This document shows positions 11,219 through 64,000 of a stretch of 64,000 bases of DNA, one piece after another (the first letter of the stretch is position 1; each line of letters begins with the position of its first letter). The notes beneath the pieces are model-generated. The model did not search any database. It was given only the letters and a program-made list of their open reading frames with translations, and was not told the origin of the DNA. Both the position numbers and the translations under genes were made by a program. Source of the DNA: Symbiodinium natans (taxonomy: Eukaryota > Sar > Dinophyceae > Suessiales > Symbiodiniaceae); the NCBI GenBank assembly GCA_905221605.1, contig CAJNDS010002445.1, positions 220,001-284,000 of the forward strand. Reading direction: 5' to 3'.

Positions 11219-11272
11219 GCCTTGTATGCGGACTCCAAGATAAAGGAGAACATCGAGGATGCCGACCTCGAG
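11219..11272 (+). CDS. Unassigned exon-like island
   Basis: It reads ALYADSKIKENIEDADLE between an AG|G acceptor and a GC donor, phase 0 at both ends, and is helical and charged. It lies after the GT61 stop and before the permease. It could be an early ATAD3 exon, in which case the permease is nested in an ATAD3 intron, but I cannot link it. Confidence 0.35.
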
Positions 11273-11425
11273 GCCAGTTTAGGGTTTAGGGTTTAGGGTT
11301 TAGTCTGCTTCCAATCTCCCCAGACCAAAGTCACTGACCACGAGGGCGATTGCTCGCGAGCCCTGAGCCCTGAGCCTTTCAATCCTGACTCTTGCAGCTC
11401 CCTGTGTTTAGGGGATGTGTGTTCG

Positions 11426-11442
11426 TACCTCTTCTCTTGCAG
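11426..11442 (+). promoter_or_regulatory. Candidate trans-splice (spliced-leader) acceptor of the permease
   Basis: A pyrimidine run ending in TTGCAG at 11441-11442 lies 134 bases upstream of the permease ATG; another CTTGCAG ends at 11397. Dinoflagellate mRNAs receive a 22-nt leader at such AG sites. The site choice is inference. Confidence 0.35.
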
Positions 11443-11575
11443 CGTGGTGCCCTAGAAGAGGTCTTGCTTTGCCTGCTGCTCATTCAGAAGAGCCCTGAAA
11501 CAAACGCCCTGCGGCCCGAGCCACGCTTGACATTGCAACTGCCAGCGCCCCCAAGATCCTGTCATCTCAGACGCC

Positions 11576-13690
11576 ATGGCGGAGGTCGAGTTCAAGGTGG
11601 GTGCCAAGGGGAAGAAGGACCTGGTGGACAACGCGCTGGACAGGAAGTTCCGGGGCTCCAGGGTGGACAACTACTTCCGGGTCTCCGAGCGCGGCTCGAA
11701 CCTCACCACGGAGATCCGGGCCGGGGTCACCACCTTCCTCACGGCGGCCTACATCATGGCCGTGAACCCCAACATCCTGAGCACCACGGGCCTCAACTTC
11801 GATGGCCTCGTCTTCGCCACGGCGGCCTCCAGCTGCGTCGCCACGCTCATCATGGCCCTCTGGGCCAACTTGCCCTTCGGGCTCTGGCCGGGCATGGGCA
11901 TGAACGCCTACTTCGCCTACACGATCGTGGGGTTCAAGGGCCAGCAGAATGCCGTGAAGAAGGTGATGATGGCGGTGACCGTGGAGGGCGTGATCTTCAT
12001 CATCATGTCCGCTCTGGATATCCGGCGCTATGTCTTCAAGGTCTTCCCGACCTGGATGATGAAAGCCACCATGGCAGGGATCGGCTTGTTCCTGGCCTTC
12101 ATCGGCCTGCAGGCTGGCAACGGCATCGACATCGTCCGGGACCATCCGGCAGTGTTGGTGGATCTCGTCACCCTCACGGGCGAGCACTACCTGCGAACTT
12201 GGGTCGGGATTGGGTTCTTTTGCCTCATGAGCCTGCTGATCCTCTTGCGCGTGCGCGGCGCCGTCATGGTTTGCATCCTCCTCAGCGCAGTCCTCTCCTG
12301 GATCTTGCAAGCTGCAGAGGTGGAGCAGTTCAGCTACAAGCCCATGTGCTGCCTCGGCAGCGTGTCCTACGTGGAGCCTGTGAATGGAGCTGCGGGGTGG
12401 TACCCGAAGCCGGGGGGTGGCTTCTACCCGAAGCCGACATGCGAGAATCCCTACACGGTGCCTGGCTACGGCCAGATGGAGAGCACGGAGACCGGCCCCT
12501 CCGTTAGCTTCGTGTCCTCGGCCTCGGTGTCCGTGGCCAACGGCGTCTATACCATCACGGAGGGCGCTTCCTCCACGAACCACACCGGCAGCCTCTACTT
12601 CCAGGGTGTCGCAGCCGGCCGGGATTCAACCTTCAAGGGCGGCTGCCCGGATGCGTGCCATGCCATGATGGGGGGCTTCAACCCAATTTGTTTCGACACG
12701 GTCTTGGTGGAGACGGGCTGCTGGACCTCCATGTCCTACCAAAGTCGGGCAAGTGCCAAGCTCGTGCTCGATCAGTTCGGGGAGGGCTGCATCGGCGGCG
12801 CCGGCCGCATTCCGAAGACCTTCAGCGCGCCAAGCGCCTTTGCCTCGCTTCCCCTGATCGATGTGGCAGGGCCATTGGTTGCTCCGTTCTCCGGATGGGC
12901 GGGCTGTGACGCAGATGGCAACTGCGAGAGCGGCGACGTCTCCGGCGGAACTATCTTGGCTTGGGACTTCTCTGGCTTCGGGGACTGGCAGGGCTTCTGG
13001 AACCCCTTGTTGACCCTGCTCTACATTGACTTCATCGGAACCATGGGCTTTCTGTATGCGGCCGCAGACCTGAGCGGCCTGGTTGACCCCAAGAAGCCCG
13101 AGAGCTTTCCTGGCTGCTACGCCGCCTTCATGGCGGATGCGGTCGGAACCTTCGTCGGCGGCTTCCTGGGCACCAGCTCTGTGACGACCTACGGCGAGTC
13201 CATGGCCGGTGTTTATGAGGGTGGCCGCACCGGCCTCACCGCGCTCGTGATTGCCTTCCTGAACTTTGTCTGCATCTTCATGACGCCGCTGCTGTCCTCC
13301 GTCCCGACCCTCTCCACCGGGCCTGCGCTGGTCATGGTGGGTGTCTTCATGATCGAAGGTGTGAAGGACATCGACTGGACGGACTACATGCAGGCCATCC
13401 CGTCCACAATTTGCATCCTTCTGCAAATCACCACCTACAAGATCGAGGTAGGCGTCTTGGGAGCCTTGCTGGTATGGAGCTTCCTGATGGTCTTCTCCGG
13501 CCGCGTCTTCCTGTACATCCCCGGAGCCTGGGACAAGCTGCCGCTTGCCGTGCAGAACTTCGTGTCGTCTCAGCAAGGGGACGCGGACTTCCAGCGACGC
13601 CTCAAGGAAGTCGCCACACACGAGCCGAGGAAACTGAATGTGCTCCCCGCCCCCGATGTAGAGCAGCCTGCCCCCCGCCAGGCCTGGTGA
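11576..13690 (+). CDS. AzgA-family (NCS2/AZG) adenine-guanine-hypoxanthine permease, intronless
   Basis: The 704-residue membrane protein should take up purine bases by proton symport at the plasma or an internal membrane. AzgA hallmarks are in order: FRVSERGSNLTTEIRAGVTT with AYIMAVNP (residues 34-65), GLWPGMGMNAYFAYT (102-116), a transmembrane block 130-245, LLYIDFIGTMGFLYAAADLS (481-500), a T-T-Y-x-E-S-x-A-G-x-x-E-G-G-R-T-G-L-T-A motif (537-556), then ALVMVGVFM and IDWTDYMQAIP. The odd part is about 220 residues (250-470) inserted between two membrane helices. It carries ten cysteines (258, 259, 289, 357, 361, 372, 382, 405, 444, 450), a YPKP repeat and an N-H-T glycosylation site (335), which suggests a disulphide-bonded extracellular domain. 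The ATG is the first in frame and follows a TTGCAG acceptor. No introns, unlike both flanking genes, so it may be a retrogene. Substrate within the purines is not decided. Confidence 0.9.
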   Translation: MAEVEFKVGAKGKKDLVDNALDRKFRGSRVDNYFRVSERGSNLTTEIRAGVTTFLTAAYIMAVNPNILSTTGLNFDGLVFATAASSCVATLIMALWANLPFGLWPGMGMNAYFAYTIVGFKGQQNAVKKVMMAVTVEGVIFIIMSALDIRRYVFKVFPTWMMKATMAGIGLFLAFIGLQAGNGIDIVRDHPAVLVDLVTLTGEHYLRTWVGIGFFCLMSLLILLRVRGAVMVCILLSAVLSWILQAAEVEQFSYKPMCCLGSVSYVEPVNGAAGWYPKPGGGFYPKPTCENPYTVPGYGQMESTETGPSVSFVSSASVSVANGVYTITEGASSTNHTGSLYFQGVAAGRDSTFKGGCPDACHAMMGGFNPICFDTVLVETGCWTSMSYQSRASAKLVLDQFGEGCIGGAGRIPKTFSAPSAFASLPLIDVAGPLVAPFSGWAGCDADGNCESGDVSGGTILAWDFSGFGDWQGFWNPLLTLLYIDFIGTMGFLYAAADLSGLVDPKKPESFPGCYAAFMADAVGTFVGGFLGTSSVTTYGESMAGVYEGGRTGLTALVIAFLNFVCIFMTPLLSSVPTLSTGPALVMVGVFMIEGVKDIDWTDYMQAIPSTICILLQITTYKIEVGVLGALLVWSFLMVFSGRVFLYIPGAWDKLPLAVQNFVSSQQGDADFQRRLKEVATHEPRKLNVLPAPDVEQPAPRQAW

Positions 13691-15060
13691 GCGCATCACG
13701 AAAGGTGCTTGGATCATATGAGGTCTCCTTGAGGGGGGTCTATTTAGTGAAAGGTTCGCATCGGGCCTTGTACTTGTGGCCCCAAGAGAGCCAGTTGCAG
13801 TTCAAGTGCAGTGCTTCTGTGGCTTCAGTGAGCTCAAGGGCCGCTTCATGACATTTGGAGCTCTTTGAGGCCCTGGGTCTACGATGCCCACTATACCAGG
13901 CCCCTGTTTGCGGGGCCAAGTTCGCGTGATCCCCTGATCCCGAAGACTGAGGGTGAAATGAGGTGAAATTGCTTCTCATGTGATTCAAACTTAGCCCGAT
14001 CTTTGCTGTTTTGGAGGCATCAGAGGGTCCGTTCTTTGCGGGCTCCTGTTTGGGAGGCTGCTGCATGCAAAAGGGCGCCACAGTGCGACACATCCTTTCG
14101 GAAGGAGGAGCCCCGAGCACCGACCGGGACCGGGGCTCCGTGATCCGCTGGGCAGCCAGCGCGCCCCTCCACTTGGGTTGGGCGCAGGAGAGGAGCCCTC
14201 TTAGTTTTGAAGAGGGCTACCCTGGACTCTTGACCTGGACCCCTTCTACTCGTAGGCACAGAAGGGCTTAGCTTACAATGACGGAAAATTCTCCAAGGGT
14301 CCAGGTACCGGCATCCGTGGTCTTCGGCCACTTTCGGCGAGTGGCGTGAGGCGCAGGATCCAAACAGTGAGCAGCTGAAGCCGTGTCAAGTCCTGATCCT
14401 TAGGAGCAACTCTGAAAGATACGGACCCATTGTGGGGCGCTTTTTGTGTCTAAAGAAAGCGAACTCATTCTTAAAAGGGAATACCGAAAGGTTCCCTAGC
14501 ATAAATCAAGCCCCACCATCTTGTGCATCCAGCTCTTCGCGTTCTTAGCCTGAAGCATTTCCCGGCTCCTGGCAGACCCTCATGCAGCAGATCAAGCACA
14601 TCAGAATACGTGAGCGAGGGCCTCAGAGGACGATCGGGCGCATGGGTTGGACCTGCCAAAAAAATATCAGTAGCAGCCACAAAAGTAATAATAAGAAGGA
14701 TAAGAATACAGATAAGAATAAGAATCAAAATAGAATAAAGCAATAACAAGAAAAACCAACCACAATTGCAATAATAATAATAATAATGAGAAGAATAAGA
14801 AGAGCAACCACATAGTAATGATGTTCGTAAGAACTAGAATAAGAATGAGAATGAGAAAAATGACAATACTGATGCTACGGATAGTTTTTGGTTTCCCGGC
14901 TCAACACCCTCACAAATAGGGATTCTCCAGCAGTCGTGTGGGTGGTTGTCAAAATTGTGGTCCCTTTTTGGATCCCCATTATAATACGGCACCTAATATT
15001 TAGGGCACCCCAAAAAGGATTTTCATTTTGACAACCTTTAAAGTTTTCATAAGGTCCATC
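13691..15060. other. Permease 3' flank and low-complexity A-rich stretch
   Basis: 13691-14640 is mixed-sequence DNA without a recognisable gene, probably including the 3' UTR. 14680-14880 is rich in AATAAGAAT-like units. 14960-15060 contains a short inverted-repeat-like element. Confidence 0.4.
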
Positions 15061-15247
15061 GTTTTGGGGGGCTTCGGGTAGACACCTTAAACCCTAAACT
15101 CTAAACGCTAAACTCTAAACTCTAAACCCTGAACTAAACCCTACACCCTAAACCCTAAACCCTACCGTGTTGGCCGTCGAGAGCCCACTCAGGAGCCTGA
15201 GCCGAAGCATTGCATACCCCACAAACCGTCTAGGCCCAATCCCGTAA

Positions 15248-15425
15248 AAACCCTAAACCCCTAAACCCCTAGACCCCTAAACCCCTAAACCCCTAAACCC
15301 CTAAACCCCTAAACCCCTAAACCCCTAAACCCCTAAACCCCTAAACCCCTAAACCCCTGAACCCCCAAACCCCTAAACCCCTAAACCCCTAAACCCCCAA
15401 ACCCCTAAACCCCTAACCCCTAACC
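15248..15425. repeat. CCCCTAAA octamer array
   Basis: About 21 eight-base units rather than seven, with an extra C in nearly every repeat. Confidence 0.95.
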
Positions 15426-15567
15426 TCTAAACCCTATACCCTAAACCCTTTACCCCGAAAGACCCTAAACCCCAAATCCAGCAGAGTTCGACTCTAGCGA
15501 GGCAGCTTATGGATTGAGGCTTTTCCATCTAGGTTCTCGCCTCTCTCCAAGGTTTGATCATGGTGAG

Positions 15568-15619
15568 GACGAGTTCTTCAACAAGTTCTTTTCCAGAAGA
15601 CAGCCGCTCCCTGAGCCAG
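15568..15619 (+). CDS. Unassigned exon-like island
   Basis: It reads DEFFNKFFSRRQPLPEP after an AG|G acceptor and ends at a GT donor in phase 1. It abuts a TTTAGGG array, as the proven exons do. No family recognised. Confidence 0.25.
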
Positions 15620-16199
15620 GTTTAGGGTTTAGGGTTTAGGGTTTAGGGTTTGGGGTTCGGGATTTAGGGATTTAGGATTTAGGGTTCGGGGCTTCCTGCT
15701 GCTCAGAACTTCTTGGGGAACCAGTGTAGGACGATGGAACCGCATGATTGAGGTGAAACCCTGAAACCCTGAACCCTAAACCCCAAACCCATAAGCACTA
15801 AGCCAAAGCCCTGCACTCAGAACCTATGAACCCTGCGCCCATGTGGTGCAGCGCTATGTTTCTGCTTGGATTTGCCTCAAACTCCCAGGGAAGGGGGGTC
15901 TAACTATGTATGTATTTATGTTTAGGGTTTAGGGTTTAGGGTTTAGGGTTTAGGGTTTAGGGTTTAGGGTTTAGGGTTTAGGATTTAGGGCTTAGTCTAC
16001 TTGGGTCTAGACACATGTAACAATATCATGCAGTAATGTACACGAGATGTTCAAATATATAGTTGGCACAGCGTCAGGCAATGTAAGATCATATCGGAGA
16101 TGATGTATGAGCATGTGCACAGATGAGTTGGAGATGCCAACAACCCTAAACCCTAAACCCTAAACCCGAAACCCTAAACCCTAAACCAAGAATTTGCAG

Positions 16200-16245
16200 G
16201 CTCGGGATTATGGCGCATGAGCTGCAGCCAGTCATGCCCACCGCG
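16200..16245 (+). CDS. Unassigned exon-like island
   Basis: The TTTGCAG|G acceptor and GTGAGA donor are both near consensus. One frame reads LGIMAHELQPVMPTA and ends in phase 0. It could precede the first assigned ATAD3 exon, but this is not proven. Confidence 0.25.
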
Positions 16246-17184
16246 GTGAGAGCCTCAGAGAGCCCAACCCCTTGCAGTGGGTGGGTTGAATTTAGTAATT
16301 TAGGGTTTAGGGTTTAAACAACGAAAAGTCGGAAGTGGGCACGCCGCGAGGCTCAGATGTAGTGTTTGCGAAGTGCGCGGAGCTGTATTGGCGCGCCCAG
16401 CGACACGCTTTGGCCAGCCAAGCTCCCGTTTAGGAGTTTGTATGTGGGATTTTGGGTTTTTTTTGGTTTTTGGGGTTTAAGGTTGCTGAAGGATGTGCTG
16501 TAATATAGGGGTCGGAAGCCGCATGGTCCCTGTAAAATTATGCCAGAAGCTCGCGCAAAAAAAACAATTCTACTTATTAGGGCCCCTACGTTACCCGACT
16601 GGACCTCGCTGCGGTGCGATCCCAGAAGTTCCGTGGCGCCCGAACGCCTGGGTTGCCGGTACAGAGCTATCTTAACCCCCCCCCCCCTTCCTGATATTAA
16701 AATACTCTTCATATACTATAGAGTAAGGATGCTGGGAGTATTGTTTTTATTTCCTTCGCCCTAAAACTGCAAACCCTAAACCCTCAACCCTAGACCCTGT
16801 TTGGGGGTACGGCGGGGGTTTAATGTTAAGCTCAACCTTTCGGGGGCATAAGAAATCCTGCCATAATTGAAAGGTTAGCCTTCTGTGGCCCGTGGTACCC
16901 AGCAACAAGGTAGGGGATTAAGCATGCTTGCGCCTCGGTTTACAAGAGCAGGGCAACCTCGTCCTTCAGCCCTGCCAAAGCCTACTGAGCCCCACTAAAG
17001 CTCGCCAAGTCCCAAAACCTTAAACCCTAAACCCTAAGCCCTAAACCCTAAACTCTAAGCCCTAAACCCTAAACCCTAAGCCCTAAACCCTAAACCCAAA
17101 ACCCTAAACCCTAAACCCCAAACCCCTCGAGAGCCCTCACCATTCGTCCCGCGCCAGCGAGGTCGGCGTCTTGCCCGAGCGAAG

Positions 17185-17268
17185 GTGGACGAACCCGAAG
17201 GGCGTTACCAATCAGACGAAGCATGCCGCGCGCTTGGGCTCCCCCGGGATGAACCCGCAAGGATGGAG
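17185..17268 (+). CDS. Unassigned exon-like island
   Basis: It reads VDEPEGRYQSDEACRALGLP then RDEPARME, with AG|G acceptor, GT donor and phase 0 at both ends. Another plus frame and one minus frame are also open here, so strand and frame are uncertain. Confidence 0.25.
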
Positions 17269-17708
17269 GTTTGGGGTTTAGAGGGTGGTTTAGGGGGTTG
17301 TAGGGTTTCCCCGAACCTTTCAACCCTAAACCCCCAAAACCCCAAAACCCTACAACCCCAAAACCTTAATTGAAATAATACATAGCATAGAGACAGCATT
17401 AGATGCAATTTCGTAGAAGCGTAGTACAATCTCGTAAAAGAAATTTCTAAATACTCCGGTTTAGCAGATATAGCATGGACCCATCAAGCACAAGAATAAG
17501 ACAATTTCCAAGAAAATAATATCCTAGAAGATTCCGATTTATATCATTCATCATATAATCAATGTCCATATTAGTCTTGCGTGGGTGGATTCAGCAGACA
17601 GTGTTCGCACGGCTTGTGGCCTTTGTTCGTACACTTCAAGAAAACGAACAAAAGTGAGCACCGTCATCGAGGAAGCGGCGACAGACTTCGAGCTCTGGCT
17701 GAATCGAG

Positions 17709-17921
17709 GCCCTCCGTGCCGTGGCCGAGGGCGAGGTGGATCGTGCGGGTGCCCCGGTGACCATTTCGTGGATTCCAGGTGCCACGCCGGAGGAACTCTT
17801 TGCCAAATGCGAAGCTGACACCGCGGGCAGCTCGTACTTCGGGGTTCTGCATGGCCACGATGACATCGCTGGCTTTTTTAGAAGACTTGGGTCTCCCCGC
17901 GCGCAGAGAAGGATACTTTGA
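17709..17921 (+). CDS. Unassigned exon or gene fragment
   Basis: After an AG|G site the frame stays open for 70 codons, including GAPVTISWIPGATPEELFAK and SSYFGVLHGHDDIAGFF, with coding-like composition. Just upstream, another frame reads TVIEEAATDFELWLN, so a small intron or an indel may separate the two. No family recognised. Confidence 0.35.
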   Translation, partial: ALRAVAEGEVDRAGAPVTISWIPGATPEELFAKCEADTAGSSYFGVLHGHDDIAGFFRRLGSPRAQRRIL

Positions 17922-18907
17922 TCCATGAGAAGTACCGGTAATGTTCTGAGGCGTTGAATCTCTGGGTTTGTTTCACCCTCGCGATACTAGGCTTGTGAAT
18001 CCCTTCGTCTTCGTTTTGTTTTCTCTTCTTCACTGGCGTCTTCCCTTAATTCTGGGTGGTGGTGGGTGCATTGCCCAATCGTGGTCGTTTCACTGTGGAA
18101 TTTCGCCAGTGGATCTCATTTGCGTTGGTTGTTTTTGGGATTCTCTTTGTTTCAGATGAGAGGGTTTTTGTCCTGGCGCCTGAAGGGACAAGGTTTCCTT
18201 CTCTTCTCAAACCGTGTTCAAGATAAGAAATGATTTCCTTTAATTCGTACTTTTGGGCGTAGATATGACTCGCTCGCAATCTTCTCGGTCGACCTATTAT
18301 TTCTTGAAGGTTTGGGTTTTTATCTGAGCCGATAGTATTTATCTCAACTGTCGCCCTCGGAATTCCACATCGTAATTTAGTTCGCGAAAATGATGTTCCT
18401 TGCAGGGAAATCCCATTCTTCTGTATTTTCCTAAAACCCTAAAACCCTAGACCCTAACCCCCTAAACCCTAAATCCTAGAACCTAAAACCTGGTTTTAGG
18501 GTTCGAGGAATGTGGGCCGTTCAGCCCCAGAGCCCAAAACCCTGAAAAGCCCTAGGCGACTTGAAGGCTTAAGTGACCTGACTTCGAACTCTACTTATGT
18601 GGGTTAGGGTTTAGGGTTTAGGGTTTAGGGTCTAGGGTCTAGGGTTTAGGGTTTAGGGTCTAGGGTCTAGGGTCTAGGGTTTAGGGTTTACTACCCAGGA
18701 GCCATCAAGTGGCAGACTCCCACACCCCCAAACCCCGAGTGTTAGGGCCTAGTGTTCGGGGCCTCATCCGAGAGGAGTTTTGGGTGGTTTGCAATATACA
18801 TATCCAGACCAGACAGGGATCAGAAGGAGATGATGTTGGTAGCTATGCGGGGGAGCTTGAACCCTAAGCCCCAAGCCCCAAAGCCTAGGCCTTAAACCCT
18901 AAACCGC

Positions 18908-18934
18908 AAGCCCCTCAACCCTCAACCCTCAGCC

Positions 18935-19029
<95 letters not shown>

Positions 19030-19045
19030 ACCCTAAACCCTTAAC
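18908..19045. repeat. CCCTCAA array
   Basis: About 18 near-identical CCCTCAA heptamers. Confidence 0.95.
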
Positions 19046-19256
19046 CTTAAAGCGCTTCGACAACGGCCCAGCCTCGAAGGTCATGCTTATACGTGACACG
19101 CATCTGCTCTTTGCGGCTCTCGGGATCCTTTGCCAGCAATAGCAACGGGACTTCAATGGGAAGCCCCAAACAGGGAATCCCAAGAATGCGGAAAGCCCGA
19201 ATTCGACCAAACCCTAAATCCTGAAACACTTGTCGCCCTAAACTCTTACAAGTTGA

Positions 19257-19556
19257 GCCCCAAACCCCAAACCCCAAACCCCAAACCCCAAACCCCAAAC
19301 CCCAAACCCCAAACCCCAAACCCCAAACCCCAAACCCCAAACCCCAACCCCCCAACCCCAAACCCCAAACCCCAAACCCCAAACCCCAAACCCCAAACCC
19401 CAAACCCCAAACCCCAAACCCCAAACCCCCAACCCCAAACCCCAAACCCCACACCCCAAACCCCAAACCCCAAACCCCAAACCCCAAACCCCAAACCCCA
19501 AACCCCAAACCCCAAACCCCAAACCCCAAACTCCAAACCCCAAACCCCAAACCCTA
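19257..19556. repeat. CCCCAAA array
   Basis: About 41 heptamers, almost all CCCCAAA, the longest single-variant array in the window. Confidence 0.95.
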
Positions 19557-19977
19557 AACCTCAAACCCTAAACCCCTAAACGCTAAACCCTAATAAGCCC
19601 CAAGCTCTCATAGCTCCACAGGCAAGTCCTTGCAGGTTGATGCCGTTGTGCGGCCGAGTTTGGTTGTAAGTATAGCTGCAGTTGTCCGAAGTTCCTTTAA
19701 GGGTTTCGGGTTTAAGGTTCAGGGTTTAGGGGGGTTAGGGTTTAGGGTTTTGGGATCAGTGGTACTATATCAAGAAAACGAGCATCCTTATGTTCTCCAC
19801 TTGTCAGTGTTCCTTGTATCAACCTGCCCAGGGGTTCCCAGAGCGCTCTGAACCCGGCATCCCTAAACCTTAAACCCTAAACCCTAGACTCTAAACCCTA
19901 CACCCTAAAGCCTAAACCCTAAACCCCAAACCCCGCCCGGACCTACTGCGACCGCGCCACCGCCCAGGGCTGTGCAG

Positions 19978-63642
<43,665 letters not shown>

Positions 63643-64000
63643 GTTTGGGGTTTGGGGTTTAGGGTTTAGGGTTTCGGGTTTGGGGCTTGGGGTTTAGGGG
63701 GTTCAGGGTTTCGGGTTTAGGGTTTAGGGCTAGGGAGAGCACAAAGCAATGACCACAAACCGGGTACACTAACGCTTCAAACCGCAAGAACATTAAGAAG
63801 GAGCCTACCGCCCACAAGTCAGGGGCACTTGGGGCGTAAGCCTTTGTCAACCCTACCAAAGGATTAGGCTTGCTGCTTACGGGCGGAAGAAGCCAGCACA
63901 GGGCAGTTAAGCTCAAACAGCCAGCTCGTCGGAAAGGGGTGTAGGTGAATATGAGGATTGAGGGGCAGCATGAGTCATTGCAGGATGTTGGCTCCAGCCT
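63643..64000 (+). other. ATAD3 last visible intron
   Basis: It begins with TTTGGGG/TTTAGGG repeats and then unique sequence. No further exon recognised. Confidence 0.5.

Larger units (their letters stand above)
10585..11575. other. Spacer between GT61 and permease
   Basis: It includes a (GA)n run at 10665-10690, sparse heptamers and the island at 11219-11272. No promoter motif recognised. Confidence 0.4.
17930..19977. other. Heptamer arrays and unassigned sequence before the first assigned ATAD3 exon
   Basis: 17930-18430 is T-rich unique sequence. The rest is heptamer arrays of several variants with short GC-rich islands. The ATAD3 start codon should lie in or before this stretch; I could not place it. 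Confidence 0.35.

Noticed and set aside
11567-13717. Long minus-strand ORFs (338 and 363 codons) opposite the permease
   Set aside because: They mirror the GC-rich third positions of the real gene and lack any family motif; the plus frame has clear AzgA blocks.
19047-19579. ORFs reading NPKPQTPNPKPQT or GFGVWGLGFGVWG
   Set aside because: They are translations of the CCCCAAA array in its six frames, not proteins.

Overview
The window looks like nuclear DNA of a dinoflagellate, most like a Symbiodiniaceae-type genome. Three things point there: TTTAGGG/CCCTAAA telomere-like heptamers are scattered in both orientations over nearly the whole 64 kb; the recognisable genes are GC-rich; and the introns I could reconstruct mostly start with GC (some GT, a few GA) and end in AG followed by G, which is the unusual dinoflagellate splice pattern. 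I see no prokaryotic operons, rRNA or tRNA.

ORF finding sees only two genes: an intronless AzgA-family purine permease (11576-13690) and an intronless PX-domain protein (37414-38142). Most other long ORFs are translations of simple repeats. The short GC-rich islands between the heptamer arrays turn out to be exons. Read in order and in phase, they assemble into two further plus-strand genes. The first is the 3' part of a GT61 (EOGT-like) glycosyltransferase: 12 well-phased exons from 712 to a stop at 10584. The second is an ATAD3-type mitochondrial AAA+ ATPase: about 31 exons from 19978 to 63642, running off the window. Its mean exon is about 50 nt, its introns run from about 150 nt to 14.7 kb, and the heptamer arrays fill them. 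All ATAD3 hallmarks are present in order: coiled coil, membrane segment, Walker A (GPPGTGKT, split by an intron), GGDVAP, Walker B (LLFIDEA), ATN sensor 1, DRLDE and GFSGREI.

Layout: 0-10.6 kb GT61 exons and introns; 10.6-11.6 kb spacer with one stray exon-like island; 11.6-13.7 kb AzgA; 13.7-20 kb unassigned exon-like islands and repeats; 20-63.6 kb ATAD3. One ATAD3 intron (24329-38983) holds a 4.8 kb AT-rich hairpin satellite, 6 kb of CT/GA-rich tandem repeats and, by this model, the whole PX gene. Shattered genes and intact intronless genes therefore sit side by side on the same strand, which fits retroposition of the intronless ones.

Many introns have TTTAGGG arrays near the 5' end and CCCTAAA arrays near the 3' end, so their transcripts could pair end to end. 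Several families of short inverted-repeat (MITE-like) elements are also dispersed through the introns. Exon calls rest on splice-site pattern, unbroken phase and remembered family motifs; no alignment or transcript data were available.
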